NCBI GenBank assembly: GCA_036311565.1
Contig: JAXJPR010000011.1
Coordinates: 1 to 63,213 of the forward strand
Length of the DNA: 63,213 nucleotides
Direction: 5' to 3'
Source of the DNA: Fimousia sp036311565
GTDB taxonomy: Bacteria; Bacillota; Clostridia; Lachnospirales; Lachnospiraceae
Part shown: positions 41,073-50,216 of the stretch, one piece after another
Layout of the letters: each line of letters begins with the position of its first letter
Position numbering within the stretch: position 1 is the first letter of the stretch
Notes under the pieces: model-generated
What the model was told of the DNA's origin: nothing
The model's database searches: none
Seen by the model: the letters and a program-made list of their open reading frames with translations, nothing else
Program-made: the position numbers and the translations under genes

Positions 41073-42272
41073 ATGAAATATATAGTAGTTTTAGGTGATG
41101 GAATGGCTGATGAGCCAATCCAAGCATTGAATGGAAAAACTCCAATCCAGGCAGCTAAGACTCCTGCCCTGGATAAAATGGCTCCAGTATCTGAGATCGG
41201 GCTGGTCCATACGGTACCGGAAGGCATGAATCCGGGAAGTGATGTTGCAAATCTTGCAGTAATGGGATATAATCCTTCTGCATACTATTCTGGACGCTCT
41301 CCATTAGAAGCTTTAAGTATTGGAGTGGAAATGGAAGATACAGATATTTCTTTAAGATGCAACATCGTAACTGTTAGTGATGAAGAAGAAAATTATGCTG
41401 ATAAGACAATTATTGATCACAGTTCCGGAGAAATCTCCAGTGAAGAAGCTGCTCAACTGATTGAAGCAATTAAACCAGTGATGCAGAATGAAACTTATCA
41501 GTTTTATGCAGGAACTTCATATCGCCATCTGACAATTTGGAAAGAAGGAGAGGTCATTGATTTAGTGCCCCCTCATGATGTACTTGGGCAGACCATTGGC
41601 CAGTATCTTCCCAAACAGAAAGATCTATATGATATGATGGAAAAAAGTTATGAGATTTTAAATAATCATCCAATTAATATAGAAAGAGCCAAAAAAGGTC
41701 TAAATAAAGCAAACTCTTTATGGTTCTGGGGTGCAGGAACCCGTCCATCTTTAAATAGTTTTTATGAAAAAACAGGGAAAAAGGGTGCTATGGTATCCGC
41801 AGTTGATTTATTAAAAGGAATTGCTGTAGGGGCAGGTATGCGTAATATGGAAGTTGAAGGTGCCAATGGCGGACTTCATACCAACTATGAAGGAAAAGTC
41901 ATGGCAGCTATTCAGGCATTAAAAGAAGGCAGTGATTTTGTTTATATTCACGTGGAAGCACCAGATGAAATGGGACATCAGGGAAATATGGAACATAAAA
42001 TTACCGCGATTGAATATCTGGATGAAAAAATCATTGCAAGAATGCAGGAAGAACTTCAGAACATGGGAGAAGATTATCGCATGTTAGTTATGCCAGATCA
42101 TCCAACACCGCTGTCAATCCGCACACATTCTTCTAATCCAGTGCCATACTTACTGTTTGACAGTACAAAGGAAGTGGCTGGACAGAAAGAATATAGCGAA
42201 GCGGCCGGAAAAGCTTCTGGAATTTATATTGAACACGGTCATGAATTAATGAATCACTTGTTAGAAATTTAG
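41073..42272 (+). CDS. iPGM-superfamily protein, proposed homoserine kinase
   Basis: This 399-residue protein belongs to the cofactor-independent phosphoglycerate mutase/alkaline phosphatase superfamily of the ApgM type. It has the metal-binding start VVLGDGMADEP, the nucleophile region GSDVANLAVMGYNP, and the late metal sites HVEAPDEMGHQGN and MPDHPTPLSIRTHSS. Its position between hom and lysC is the reason a subset of this family is listed as a proposed homoserine kinase in protein-family collections. No classical thrB or thrC appears in the window. The mutase reading remains possible, but the operon favours threonine synthesis. Confidence 0.8.
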   Translation: MKYIVVLGDGMADEPIQALNGKTPIQAAKTPALDKMAPVSEIGLVHTVPEGMNPGSDVANLAVMGYNPSAYYSGRSPLEALSIGVEMEDTDISLRCNIVTVSDEEENYADKTIIDHSSGEISSEEAAQLIEAIKPVMQNETYQFYAGTSYRHLTIWKEGEVIDLVPPHDVLGQTIGQYLPKQKDLYDMMEKSYEILNNHPINIERAKKGLNKANSLWFWGAGTRPSLNSFYEKTGKKGAMVSAVDLLKGIAVGAGMRNMEVEGANGGLHTNYEGKVMAAIQALKEGSDFVYIHVEAPDEMGHQGNMEHKITAIEYLDEKIIARMQEELQNMGEDYRMLVMPDHPTPLSIRTHSSNPVPYLLFDSTKEVAGQKEYSEAAGKASGIYIEHGHELMNHLLEI

Positions 42273-42288
42273 GAGGATACGTAAAGTA

Positions 42289-43500
42289 ATGTTAATCGTT
42301 AAAAAATTTGGTGGAACTTCAGTAGGAGATAAAGAAAGAATTTTTAATGTAGCAAGAAGATGTATTGAAGATTATAAAAAAGGACATGATGTAGTAGTAG
42401 TATTATCTGCCATGGGAAAAATGACAGACGAATTAATTGCAAAAGCGAAAGAAATCAATCCGAATCCATCAAAAAGAGAAATGGATATGTTATTTACAAC
42501 TGGGGAACAGACTTCAGTTGCATTGATGGCAATGGCAATGGATGCTTTAGGAGTACCAGCCGTATCATTAAATGCATTCCAGGTTGCAATGCATTCTACA
42601 AATAAATATGGAAATGCCAGATTAAAAAGAATTGATACAGAACGTATTCATCATGAATTAGATCAGAGAAAAATCGTTTTAGTAACAGGCTTCCAGGGAA
42701 TTGACCATTATAATAACTATACAACTTTAGGACGTGGTGGTTCTGATACAACAGCCGTTGCATTAGCAGCAGCTCTTCGTGCAGATGCATGCGAAATCTA
42801 TACAGATGTAGAAGGAGTATACACAGCAGACCCTCGTAAAGTAAAAGATGCACGCAAATTAAAAGAAATTACATATAATGAGATGTTAGAACTTGCAACT
42901 TTAGGTGCAGGTGTTCTTCATAATCGTTCTGTAGAATTAGCAAAAAAACATGGCGTACAGTTAGTTGTTCGTTCCAGTTTAAATACTGCAGAAGGTACAG
43001 TAGTAAAAGAAGTGACCAATTCTGCAGAAAAAGTAGTAAGTGGAGTTGCCGGGGATAAAAATGCTGCACGTATTGCAGTACTTGGTCTTTACAATGAACC
43101 AGGCATTGCATTCAAACTCTTTAATTTATTAGCAAGAAATAATATTAACGTAGATATTATTTTACAGTCTGTAGGACGAGACAATACAAAAGATATCTCC
43201 TTTACTGTTACAGAAGATGATGCAGATGAAACAGTACGTATTATTAAAGAAAACTTCCCTAAATCAAAATATAAGGGAATTGATGTAGATACAAAAGTAG
43301 CAAAAGTATCTGTTGTAGGAGCAGGAATGCTTTCACATGCAGGTGTGGCAGCAGTCATGTTCCAGGCATTATATGAACATAACATCAACATTCGTATGAT
43401 TTCTACATCTGAAATCCGAATTACTGTTTTGGTAAATGAAGAAGATATGGAAAAAGCAATGAATGCTGCCCATGAAGCTTACGAATTAGCAATGGAATAG
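42289..43500 (+). CDS. lysC: Aspartokinase
   Basis: This 403-residue kinase phosphorylates aspartate, the first step to lysine, threonine and methionine. It starts MLIVKKFGGTSVGD, contains FTTGEQTSVALMAMAM and LGRGGSDTTAVALAAAL, and has two C-terminal ACT domains (residues about 260-403) for feedback inhibition. It is monofunctional. It ends the operon with hom and the ApgM-like gene. A cobalamin riboswitch transcript starts right after its stop. Confidence 0.95.
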   Translation: MLIVKKFGGTSVGDKERIFNVARRCIEDYKKGHDVVVVLSAMGKMTDELIAKAKEINPNPSKREMDMLFTTGEQTSVALMAMAMDALGVPAVSLNAFQVAMHSTNKYGNARLKRIDTERIHHELDQRKIVLVTGFQGIDHYNNYTTLGRGGSDTTAVALAAALRADACEIYTDVEGVYTADPRKVKDARKLKEITYNEMLELATLGAGVLHNRSVELAKKHGVQLVVRSSLNTAEGTVVKEVTNSAEKVVSGVAGDKNAARIAVLGLYNEPGIAFKLFNLLARNNINVDIILQSVGRDNTKDISFTVTEDDADETVRIIKENFPKSKYKGIDVDTKVAKVSVVGAGMLSHAGVAAVMFQALYEHNINIRMISTSEIRITVLVNEEDMEKAMNAAHEAYELAME

Positions 43501-43546
43501 TAGACAATATAAAAAGAATATGATATGCTTATAAAAACTGAATAGG

Positions 43547-43721
43547 AACAATCAGGTGTCGGAACAATGATAATTTCATTGGTTCCGGTGAAAAGGGAAA
43601 CAGGTGCAAATCCTGTACGAACTCGTCACCGTAATTAGGGAGCAGAAGTCGATAGATCACTGGGAAACTGGGAAGATGGCCGATGCGTAGATCTTTAAGC
43701 CGGGAGACCTGCCTGATTGTT
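43547..43721 (+). promoter_or_regulatory. Cobalamin (B12) riboswitch
   Basis: The aptamer has ATCAGG at the start pairing with CCTGAT at the end (P1), the conserved core GGTGCAAATCCTGTACG, GTCACCGTAA, and the B12 box AGCCGGGAGACCTGCC at 43698. A weak promoter (TAGACA, 17 bases, TATGCT) lies at 43501-43529. In this class cobalamin binding turns expression off through a downstream terminator or by masking the ribosome site. It controls the CbiK-transporter operon that follows. The remaining bases to the terminator include a GAAACAATTGTTTC palindrome. Confidence 0.95.
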
Positions 43722-43790
43722 GTACAGAAACAATTGTTTCAGACCACGAGTAACTGGTTGTACGTAATGAATTTGCATGCAGCCCTTTTT

Positions 43791-43819
43791 CTTATATATG
43801 GAAAAGGGTTTTCTTTTTG
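43791..43819 (+). terminator. Terminator in the cobalamin riboswitch expression platform
   Basis: AGCCCTTTT pairs with AAAAGGGTT, followed by TTCTTTTT, 70 bases after the B12 box. It is probably formed when cobalamin is bound. Confidence 0.75.
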
Positions 43820-43932
43820 TATGTGAAAGTATCCTTAGAATCGAATCAGGTTCCTTAAGGTTTGAGATGATTTTTTTGTTGACCGATTTGGTTTATATGT
43901 AACAAGAAATGCAAGGATCAAAAGGAGGAACT

Positions 43933-44808
43933 ATGAAGAAGATTTTAGCATTAGTAATGACAGTATGTATGATGGCAGCTTGTTTTGCCGGTTGTGGTGG
44001 AAACAAGGAGGCCGAAAAAAAAGCAATTTTAGTAGTAAGCTTTGGGACTAGTTATAATGACAGCCGGGACGCTACCATTGGTGCTATAGAAGAAGCATTA
44101 GGAGACGAGTTTGAAGACTATGAAGTGCGTCGGGCATTTACCAGCCAGACCATTATCGACATTTTAAAAGAACGCGAAGATTTAGAAATCGATAATGTAG
44201 AAGAAGCGTTAGACAGAGCGGTAGAAGATGGAATAAAGACTCTGGTCGTTCAGCCAACACATCTGATGGCCGGATATGAATATACCGATCTTGCAGATTT
44301 ATTAAAAGAATATGAAGATAAGTTCGATCAGTTAACATTAGCAAAACCGCTTCTTGACAGTGATGATGACTTTAATGCAGTAGTGAAAGCCATTACTGAG
44401 AAAACGAAATCTTATGATGATGGCGAAACAGCAATCTGTTTCATGGGACATGGTACCGAAGCAGATTCTAATGGTGTCTATGCCAAATTACAGAAAAAAC
44501 TGACGGAAGAAGGATATGAAAATTACTACATTGGTACAGTCGAAGCAGAGCCCTCTCTGGATACAATTGTAAAAGCATTAAAAGAAAATGGAAAGTATAA
44601 AAAGGTTGTTTTAGAACCTTTGATGGTAGTAGCCGGTGATCATGCTAATAATGATATGGCTGGTGATGAAGAAGACAGCTGGAAGACAGTTCTGAAAAAG
44701 GAAGGATACGAAGTAGAATGTATTTTAGAAGGACTTGGACAGATTCCAACAATACAAGATATTTATGTTGCTCATACACAGACAGCAATGGATGAACTTT
44801 CAAAATAA
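43933..44808 (+). CDS. cbiK: CbiK-type sirohydrochlorin cobaltochelatase, predicted lipoprotein
   Basis: This 291-residue protein starts at ATG 43933 after AAAGGAGGAAC. It has a lipoprotein signal peptide ending CFAGC (Cys21), so it should sit outside the membrane. The body is a complete CbiK: VVSFGTSYNDSRDATI, PTHLMAGYEY, the catalytic histidine regions FMGHGTEADSN and VAGDHANNDMAG. Cytoplasmic CbiK inserts cobalt into sirohydrochlorin in the anaerobic B12 pathway. A periplasmic form in Desulfovibrio is the nearest known parallel. Being first in a B12-riboswitch operon with an uptake transporter, it may metalate or bind tetrapyrroles at the cell surface. Confidence 0.88.
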   Translation: MKKILALVMTVCMMAACFAGCGGNKEAEKKAILVVSFGTSYNDSRDATIGAIEEALGDEFEDYEVRRAFTSQTIIDILKEREDLEIDNVEEALDRAVEDGIKTLVVQPTHLMAGYEYTDLADLLKEYEDKFDQLTLAKPLLDSDDDFNAVVKAITEKTKSYDDGETAICFMGHGTEADSNGVYAKLQKKLTEEGYENYYIGTVEAEPSLDTIVKALKENGKYKKVVLEPLMVVAGDHANNDMAGDEEDSWKTVLKKEGYEVECILEGLGQIPTIQDIYVAHTQTAMDELSK

Positions 44809-44844
44809 ATTGCTGTATACAAAATATAAATTTGGAGAATGATT

Positions 44845-45822
44845 GTGAAAAGAAAAATTTGTAAATTTATGATTCTTTTTGCTGTTATGACCGGTGTGCT
44901 TTGCACACCGGTTATGTGTCATACAGAGGAAAAGAATCCTGACTCAGATATGGTTGCCGCAGAAGAAGAAATGGTAACACCAAAATCTGTAAAAGAAGAG
45001 GATATGATACCGGTTTCTGGAACGGATGTAAAAGATGGAAGTTACAGCGTAGAAACAGAGTCTAGTTCGTCCATGTTTCGCATCGTGAAAGCAAAGCTTA
45101 TCGTTTCTGATGGTAAAATGACAGCAGTAATTACTTTAAGCGGAACAGGATATTCAAAATTGTATATGGGAACGGGACAGCAGGCAGTTGCTGCAGATGA
45201 ATCGGAGTACATAGTATTTGAAAAAGATGAAAAGGGTGCTTATACCTATACGATACCGGTAGAAGCCCTAAATCAGGAATTAGAATGTAGTGCCTTTAGT
45301 AAAAGGAAGGAAAAATGGTATGATCGACAGATTTTATTCCGTGCAGATACTTTGCCGCAAAAAGCGCTTTTAAAACAGATCAATCCCGTAGAAATAGATA
45401 GAAAAGATGGAAACTATACAGTAGAAGTAAGTCTTGCTGGGGGAACAGGAAGAGCAAAAATCGCCTCTCCTGCATCGGTGACAGTGACTGATCAGGTTGG
45501 AACTATTAAAATACAATGGGATAGTCCATATTATGATTATATGATTGTAAATGGAGAAAAGATCTTACCGGTGAATACAGAAGGAGATTCCCTGTTTGAG
45601 ATTCCAATCTGGGCTTTGGATGAAAAAATCAGCATTACTGCAGATACGACTGCCATGGGGACGCCTCACGAGATAGAATATGAATTGACCATTCATTCAG
45701 ACACCTTTAAAAAAGAAGGTCAGACGGGGATGATTGTTGGTGGGGTGACAGCTGTTTTGTGTATCATCGTTGGTATTGTAATAATACAGATTTATAGAAA
45801 AAAGAAGGTTTTAAATGTATAA
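44845..45822 (+). CDS. Membrane-anchored protein with two NEAT-like repeats
   Basis: This 325-residue protein has a signal peptide, two beta-rich repeats and a C-terminal membrane segment followed by YRKKKVLNV. Repeat one runs from about KDGSYSVE to DRQILF and repeat two from DGNYTVEVSL to EYELTIHSD. The order (DGxYxV, a strand with TV/TA, then W/Y-x-hydrophobic near the end) is like NEAT domains, which bind heme or other tetrapyrroles on Gram-positive surfaces. I cannot confirm the haem-ligand tyrosine. GTG 44845 has better spacing from GGAG than ATG 44839. It overlaps the next gene by eight bases. Confidence 0.65.
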   Translation: MKRKICKFMILFAVMTGVLCTPVMCHTEEKNPDSDMVAAEEEMVTPKSVKEEDMIPVSGTDVKDGSYSVETESSSSMFRIVKAKLIVSDGKMTAVITLSGTGYSKLYMGTGQQAVAADESEYIVFEKDEKGAYTYTIPVEALNQELECSAFSKRKEKWYDRQILFRADTLPQKALLKQINPVEIDRKDGNYTVEVSLAGGTGRAKIASPASVTVTDQVGTIKIQWDSPYYDYMIVNGEKILPVNTEGDSLFEIPIWALDEKISITADTTAMGTPHEIEYELTIHSDTFKKEGQTGMIVGGVTAVLCIIVGIVIIQIYRKKKVLNV

Positions 45823-46996
45823 GAAAAAGATATGTGTTTTTATTGCAGTGATAATGTGTATCATCACAGTTACAGGATGTGGTCAAAAAACAGAAGAAAA
45901 TTCAGGAGAAATTGAAATTGAGAATCTGGAAAAACGGGATACGGAAATTAGTAGTCAGTTGACGTATCATAATAGTTTGGATCTCGAATATGCAAAGCGA
46001 TTTGCTGTTGATTATTACGATGACGGATATACGATGCTGTCATTGGCAGATGGAAGCCGAATGCTACTCATTCCAGAAGGCGGAAAAGTTCCAAAAGATT
46101 TAAAAGAAGGAATTACCGTGTTAAAACGACCAGTGAACCAGACTTATTTGGTCGCTACAGCTGTCATGGATATGTTCTGCGAATTGGATGCGTTAGACCA
46201 CATTCGCTTTTCAGGGCAAAAAGCAGATGGATGGCATATGGAAGAAGCAAAAGAAGCGATGGAATCTGGAGATATTCTTTATGCGGGCAAATATAATATG
46301 CCGGATTATGAACTGATTTTGTCGGAAGGCTGTGATCTTGCCATTGAAAATACAATGATTTCGCATTCTCCAGAAGTGATTGAAAAGTTAGAAGAATTTG
46401 AAATTCCAGTTATGATTGATTATTCCAGTTATGAAACGAATCCTTTGGGAAGAGTGGAATGGATAAAATTTTATGGAGCGCTGCTTGGAAAAGAAAAAGA
46501 GGCGCTAAAAGCATTTAAGGAACAGGAAGACATCTTAGAGAGAGTGAAAAAAGAGAAAAGTACAGGAAAAACAGTAGCATTCTTTTATATTACAACAAAT
46601 GGAACGGTCAATGTCAGAAAATCTTCGGATTACGTACCGCAAATGATTGAACTGGCAGGCGGCACCTATATATTTGAAAATCTGGGTTCCGATGAGGATA
46701 AAAAATCTTCTGTAAATATGACAATGGAGGAATTTTATGCAAAAGCAAAGGATGCAGATTATTTAATCTATAACAGTACGATAGACGGAGAAATGAAGAC
46801 AATAGAAGAACTTCTAAATAAAAGTGAGATGCTAAGGGACTTTAAAGCAGTAAAAGAGGACAATACCTGGTGTACTACCAGCGATTTGTATCAACAATTA
46901 ATGTCAACGGGAGATTTTATTGAGGATCTTCACAATATGCTCTTGGATGAATTGGATCGTCAGACAAAGATGAAATTTATTTATCAATTACAGTAG
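45815..46996 (+). CDS. BtuF/FepB-type ABC substrate-binding lipoprotein
   Basis: This 393-residue lipoprotein has a lipobox TVTGC (Cys22) and a two-lobed class III solute-binding fold used for cobalamin, haem and siderophores. Landmarks are LLIPEGGKVPKDLK, GCDLAIENTMISHSPEVIEKLEE, and WIKFYGALLGKEKEALKAF. The second lobe includes SSVNMTMEEFYAKAKDADYLIYN. Length is above the typical 300-350. Riboswitch control and the downstream FecCD-type permease make cobalamin, a precursor or haem the likely ligand. Confidence 0.8.
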   Translation: MYKKKICVFIAVIMCIITVTGCGQKTEENSGEIEIENLEKRDTEISSQLTYHNSLDLEYAKRFAVDYYDDGYTMLSLADGSRMLLIPEGGKVPKDLKEGITVLKRPVNQTYLVATAVMDMFCELDALDHIRFSGQKADGWHMEEAKEAMESGDILYAGKYNMPDYELILSEGCDLAIENTMISHSPEVIEKLEEFEIPVMIDYSSYETNPLGRVEWIKFYGALLGKEKEALKAFKEQEDILERVKKEKSTGKTVAFFYITTNGTVNVRKSSDYVPQMIELAGGTYIFENLGSDEDKKSSVNMTMEEFYAKAKDADYLIYNSTIDGEMKTIEELLNKSEMLRDFKAVKEDNTWCTTSDLYQQLMSTGDFIEDLHNMLLDELDRQTKMKFIYQLQ

Positions 46997-47006
46997 GAGG
47001 AAGTGC

Positions 47007-48032
47007 ATGGTTCAGAAAAAGAAAAGAAAACGAAGATTTTTTGTGTGCTTTGGATTTTTTGTTCTTGGTGTGACTTTCTTGTTCTTATGCAATATTTGTA
47101 TTGGAAGCTTTATGATACCATTTGATGAAATTGTTCAATATTTTTCTGGTGGGCAAATAGAGGAGACTATAAGAGGAATTTTGTGGGATATTCGTTTTCC
47201 ACGTGCTCTTTCCGCGTTGATTTTAGGAGGCGCATTGGCACTTTCCGGGTATCTGTTACAGATTTTTTTTCATAATCCGATTGCAGGACCTTTTGTACTT
47301 GGAATTTCATCGGGCTCCAAACTGGTGGTTGCTCTGATCATGGTATTTTTTATTGGGAGCGGAGGAAGGGTTACTTCTGCAGCGCTTATTTTGGCAGCTT
47401 TTGTGGGAGCCTCAATATCTATGGGATTTGTTCTTTTGATGGCACGCAAAGTGAATCAGATGTCCATGTTGGTGGTCAGTGGAGTAATGATTGGATACAT
47501 TTGTTCCGCTATTACTGATTTTGTAGTTACGTTTGCCAATGATGCAGATATTGTGAACTTACATAATTGGTCACAAGGAAGTTTTTCTGGAATGGCATGG
47601 AATCATGTACAGATGATGGCAGTAGTCACTGGTGTTACTGTGCTGACTGTATTTTTCTTATCCAAGCCCATTGGTGCATATCAGTTAGGAGAAAATTATG
47701 CAAAAAGTATGGGCGTCAATATTGGACTTCTTCGAGTTCTGTTGATTGTATTATCCAGTATTTTATCTGCCTGTGTCGTTGCCTATGCAGGTCCGATATC
47801 TTTTGTGGGCATTGCGGTTCCGCATCTGGTCAAACATATATTTGGAACCAATCAGCCAATTGTGATGATACCGGCTTGTTTTTTGGGAGGCAGTTTATTC
47901 TGCCTGGTCTGTGATCTGATTGCAAGAACAGTATTTGCACCGACAGAGCTGAGTATTAGCACGGTTACCGCTATTTTTGGAGCACCGGTGGTTCTTTGGA
48001 TGATGGCGGAACGCAGAAGAGAGAGAAATTAA
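47007..48032 (+). CDS. FecCD/BtuC-family ABC transporter permease
   Basis: This 341-residue membrane protein has about ten hydrophobic segments and the FecCD family motifs WDIRFPRALSALILGGALA, GVMIGYICSAITDF, SILSACVVAYAGPISFVGIAVPHLVKHIFG and FAPTELSISTVTAIFGAPVVL. It imports cobalamin or another tetrapyrrole. It starts at ATG after GGAGGAAG and is 10 bases from the binding protein gene. Confidence 0.88.
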   Translation: MVQKKKRKRRFFVCFGFFVLGVTFLFLCNICIGSFMIPFDEIVQYFSGGQIEETIRGILWDIRFPRALSALILGGALALSGYLLQIFFHNPIAGPFVLGISSGSKLVVALIMVFFIGSGGRVTSAALILAAFVGASISMGFVLLMARKVNQMSMLVVSGVMIGYICSAITDFVVTFANDADIVNLHNWSQGSFSGMAWNHVQMMAVVTGVTVLTVFFLSKPIGAYQLGENYAKSMGVNIGLLRVLLIVLSSILSACVVAYAGPISFVGIAVPHLVKHIFGTNQPIVMIPACFLGGSLFCLVCDLIARTVFAPTELSISTVTAIFGAPVVLWMMAERRRERN

Positions 48033-48033
48033 T

Positions 48034-49149
48034 ATGAAAGAACATTATTTTTTTACTGAAAAGATGACGGTAGGGTATCATGGAAAACCGCTCATTAAAA
48101 AAATTGAGATTGATTTGCCAAAGGGGAAAATACTTACGTTAATCGGCCCAAACGGAGCAGGAAAATCAACGATCTTAAAAAGTATTGCCAGACAGTTGGA
48201 ATTAATTGATGGGGCCATTTATCTTTCGCAAAAGTCTTTCATGGATATGAAGAGAGAAGAACTGGCCAAAAAAATGTCAGTTGTCTTTACTGAAAAAATA
48301 AAAACGGAAATGATGACCTGTGAAGAAGTGGTATCTACCGGACGTTACCCTTATACTGGAAGATTTGGATTATTGTCCCGAGAAGATGAACGGATTGTGA
48401 AAGAATCTATGAAATTGGTCCAAGTAACAGAAATTCGTAATGAAGAATTTGAAAAAGTCAGTGATGGGCAAAAGCAGAGAGTGATGCTGGCGCGAGCCAT
48501 GTGCCAGGAACCGGAAGTTATTATTCTTGATGAACCGACTTCTTATCTGGATATAAAATTTAAGTTAGAGTTTTTATCCATTTTACAGGAGATGAGACAG
48601 AAAAAAGGGCTTACGGTGATCATGTCCCTTCATGAATTAGAGCTGGCCCAGAGAGTATCGGATAAAATTCTTTGTGTAAAGGGCGATTACATAGAAAGAT
48701 ATGGAACGCCAGAGGAAATATTTACACCGGGCTATATAAAAAAGCTTTTTGATATTCATGTGGGAAGTTTTGATGAAGAAAATGGAAGCATGGAATTGGA
48801 AAAATCAAAAGAAGAAGCAAAAATTTTTGTCATAGCAGGTGGAGGAAGTGGAAAAAACACATACCGCATGCTGCAGAGAAAAGGAAAGGCATTTGTAACA
48901 GGAATTCTTTATGAGAATGATTTAGATTGTCCAGCTGCAAGAGCATTGGCACAAAACTGCCTGATTGCAGAAGCTTTTGAGCCAATAGAAAAACAATTGA
49001 TCGATGAGGCAAAAGCAAGGATCGATGATTGTCAAACCGTAATCTGCTGTAAAGAAAACTTTGGCACATTTGAACGGGCCAATCAGGAATTGCTTGAATA
49101 TGCAAAGAGAAATGGAAAAGAAATAAAAAGGCTGATACAGAGCAGATAA
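48034..49149 (+). CDS. BtuD/FecE-type ABC ATPase with an added C-terminal domain
   Basis: This 371-residue protein has a normal FecE-type ATPase in residues 1-255: Walker A GPNGAGKSTILK, signature SDGQKQRVMLARAM, Walker B VIILDEPTSYLD and H-loop MSLHELELAQ. Residues about 262-371 are an extra domain beginning IFVIAGGGSGKNTYRML, which resembles a small nucleotide-binding or Rossmann-like fold and is not usual for BtuD. It is therefore about 110 residues longer than the family norm. Function of the extension is unknown; it may tie transport to corrinoid handling. Confidence 0.82.
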   Translation: MKEHYFFTEKMTVGYHGKPLIKKIEIDLPKGKILTLIGPNGAGKSTILKSIARQLELIDGAIYLSQKSFMDMKREELAKKMSVVFTEKIKTEMMTCEEVVSTGRYPYTGRFGLLSREDERIVKESMKLVQVTEIRNEEFEKVSDGQKQRVMLARAMCQEPEVIILDEPTSYLDIKFKLEFLSILQEMRQKKGLTVIMSLHELELAQRVSDKILCVKGDYIERYGTPEEIFTPGYIKKLFDIHVGSFDEENGSMELEKSKEEAKIFVIAGGGSGKNTYRMLQRKGKAFVTGILYENDLDCPAARALAQNCLIAEAFEPIEKQLIDEAKARIDDCQTVICCKENFGTFERANQELLEYAKRNGKEIKRLIQSR

Positions 49150-49191
49150 ATTCTTGCTTTTAGTATCAGTCTTAATTATTTTGTAACGATA

Positions 49192-50058
49192 TTAATATTC
49201 TAATTTCCTTTCAATGGTAACTGCCAGGCATCCAGGGCCAATGTGGCAGGCAACGCTTAAAGATAAGATTTCAATTGGAATTTCATCCTCTGTCAGAGGA
49301 AAAACTTCTGTTAATTCTTTGCGGAAATCTTTTGCATTTTCCAGATTTTCTGTATGAACGACACAAATGCGGACATTGTCCAATCCTCCAAAGCGTTCCG
49401 TTGCATCTTTGACTGCAGCATCGATCATAGTACTGCGTCCTTTCTTAGCTGTTCTGCATTTGGCAAATGCATCTAACTTTTCTCCATGGACCTGCAGGAC
49501 AGGTTTGATCTTTAATAAAGTTCCCAGAGCAGCAGCGGCAGGAGTAATACGCCCTCCTTTTTTTAAGTATCTTAATGTATCTAACATAGCATAGATGCTG
49601 GAATCAAATTTGGTATCTGTTAGTTTTTTATGAATTTCTTCTGCAGAATATCCTTTCTCAGCCATCGCTTTGGCGTCTAAAACAGAAGATTTCATGGTTG
49701 CAGAAATTCTCTGGTTATTTACGACCCATACTTTTCCATCATAATCTTCTGCCAGCATCATAGCAGTCTGACAGCTGCCACTTAATCCACTGGACATTGG
49801 AATATGAACGATTTCATCATAGGATTCTAACAGTTTGTCCCAAAGGGCTGTCACATCCCCGGGCGCCGGCTGGGATGTACAAATATCAGCATCGCCCTTT
49901 AAGAAGTCGTAAAATTCTTCTTGTGTTAAAGTAATATCTTCATAATATGTTTTGTCATTAATATTAAATGGCATAGGAAGTACAGAAATACCGTATTCTT
50001 TTGCCATGTTTTGGGTAATTCCACTGTTACTATCCGTTACAATAGCGACTCTTTTCAA
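49192..50058 (-). CDS. DegV family fatty acid-binding protein (FakB-like)
   Basis: This 288-residue protein has the DegV fold landmarks VAIVTDSNSGITQNMAKEYG, TSQPAPGDVTALWDKL, HIPMSSGLSGSCQTAMM and RYLKKGGRITPAAAALG. DegV proteins hold a fatty acid and present it to the kinase FakA for phosphorylation, feeding phospholipid synthesis. No fakA is in the window. It stands alone on the minus strand. Confidence 0.9.
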   Translation of the reverse strand: MKRVAIVTDSNSGITQNMAKEYGISVLPMPFNINDKTYYEDITLTQEEFYDFLKGDADICTSQPAPGDVTALWDKLLESYDEIVHIPMSSGLSGSCQTAMMLAEDYDGKVWVVNNQRISATMKSSVLDAKAMAEKGYSAEEIHKKLTDTKFDSSIYAMLDTLRYLKKGGRITPAAAALGTLLKIKPVLQVHGEKLDAFAKCRTAKKGRSTMIDAAVKDATERFGGLDNVRICVVHTENLENAKDFRKELTEVFPLTEDEIPIEILSLSVACHIGPGCLAVTIERKLEY

Positions 50059-50216
50059 AATAATGCCTCCTCCATATATTTATACACATATTTAATACAT
50101 TTTAACATTTTAAAAATAAAATGTAAATAATCCAATATTAAACTTTGCATTAGAAAGGAAATTCGATATAATGGAGAAAATATAATAGTTGTTGGTATAT
50201 AGAAAGAAGGAAGTAG

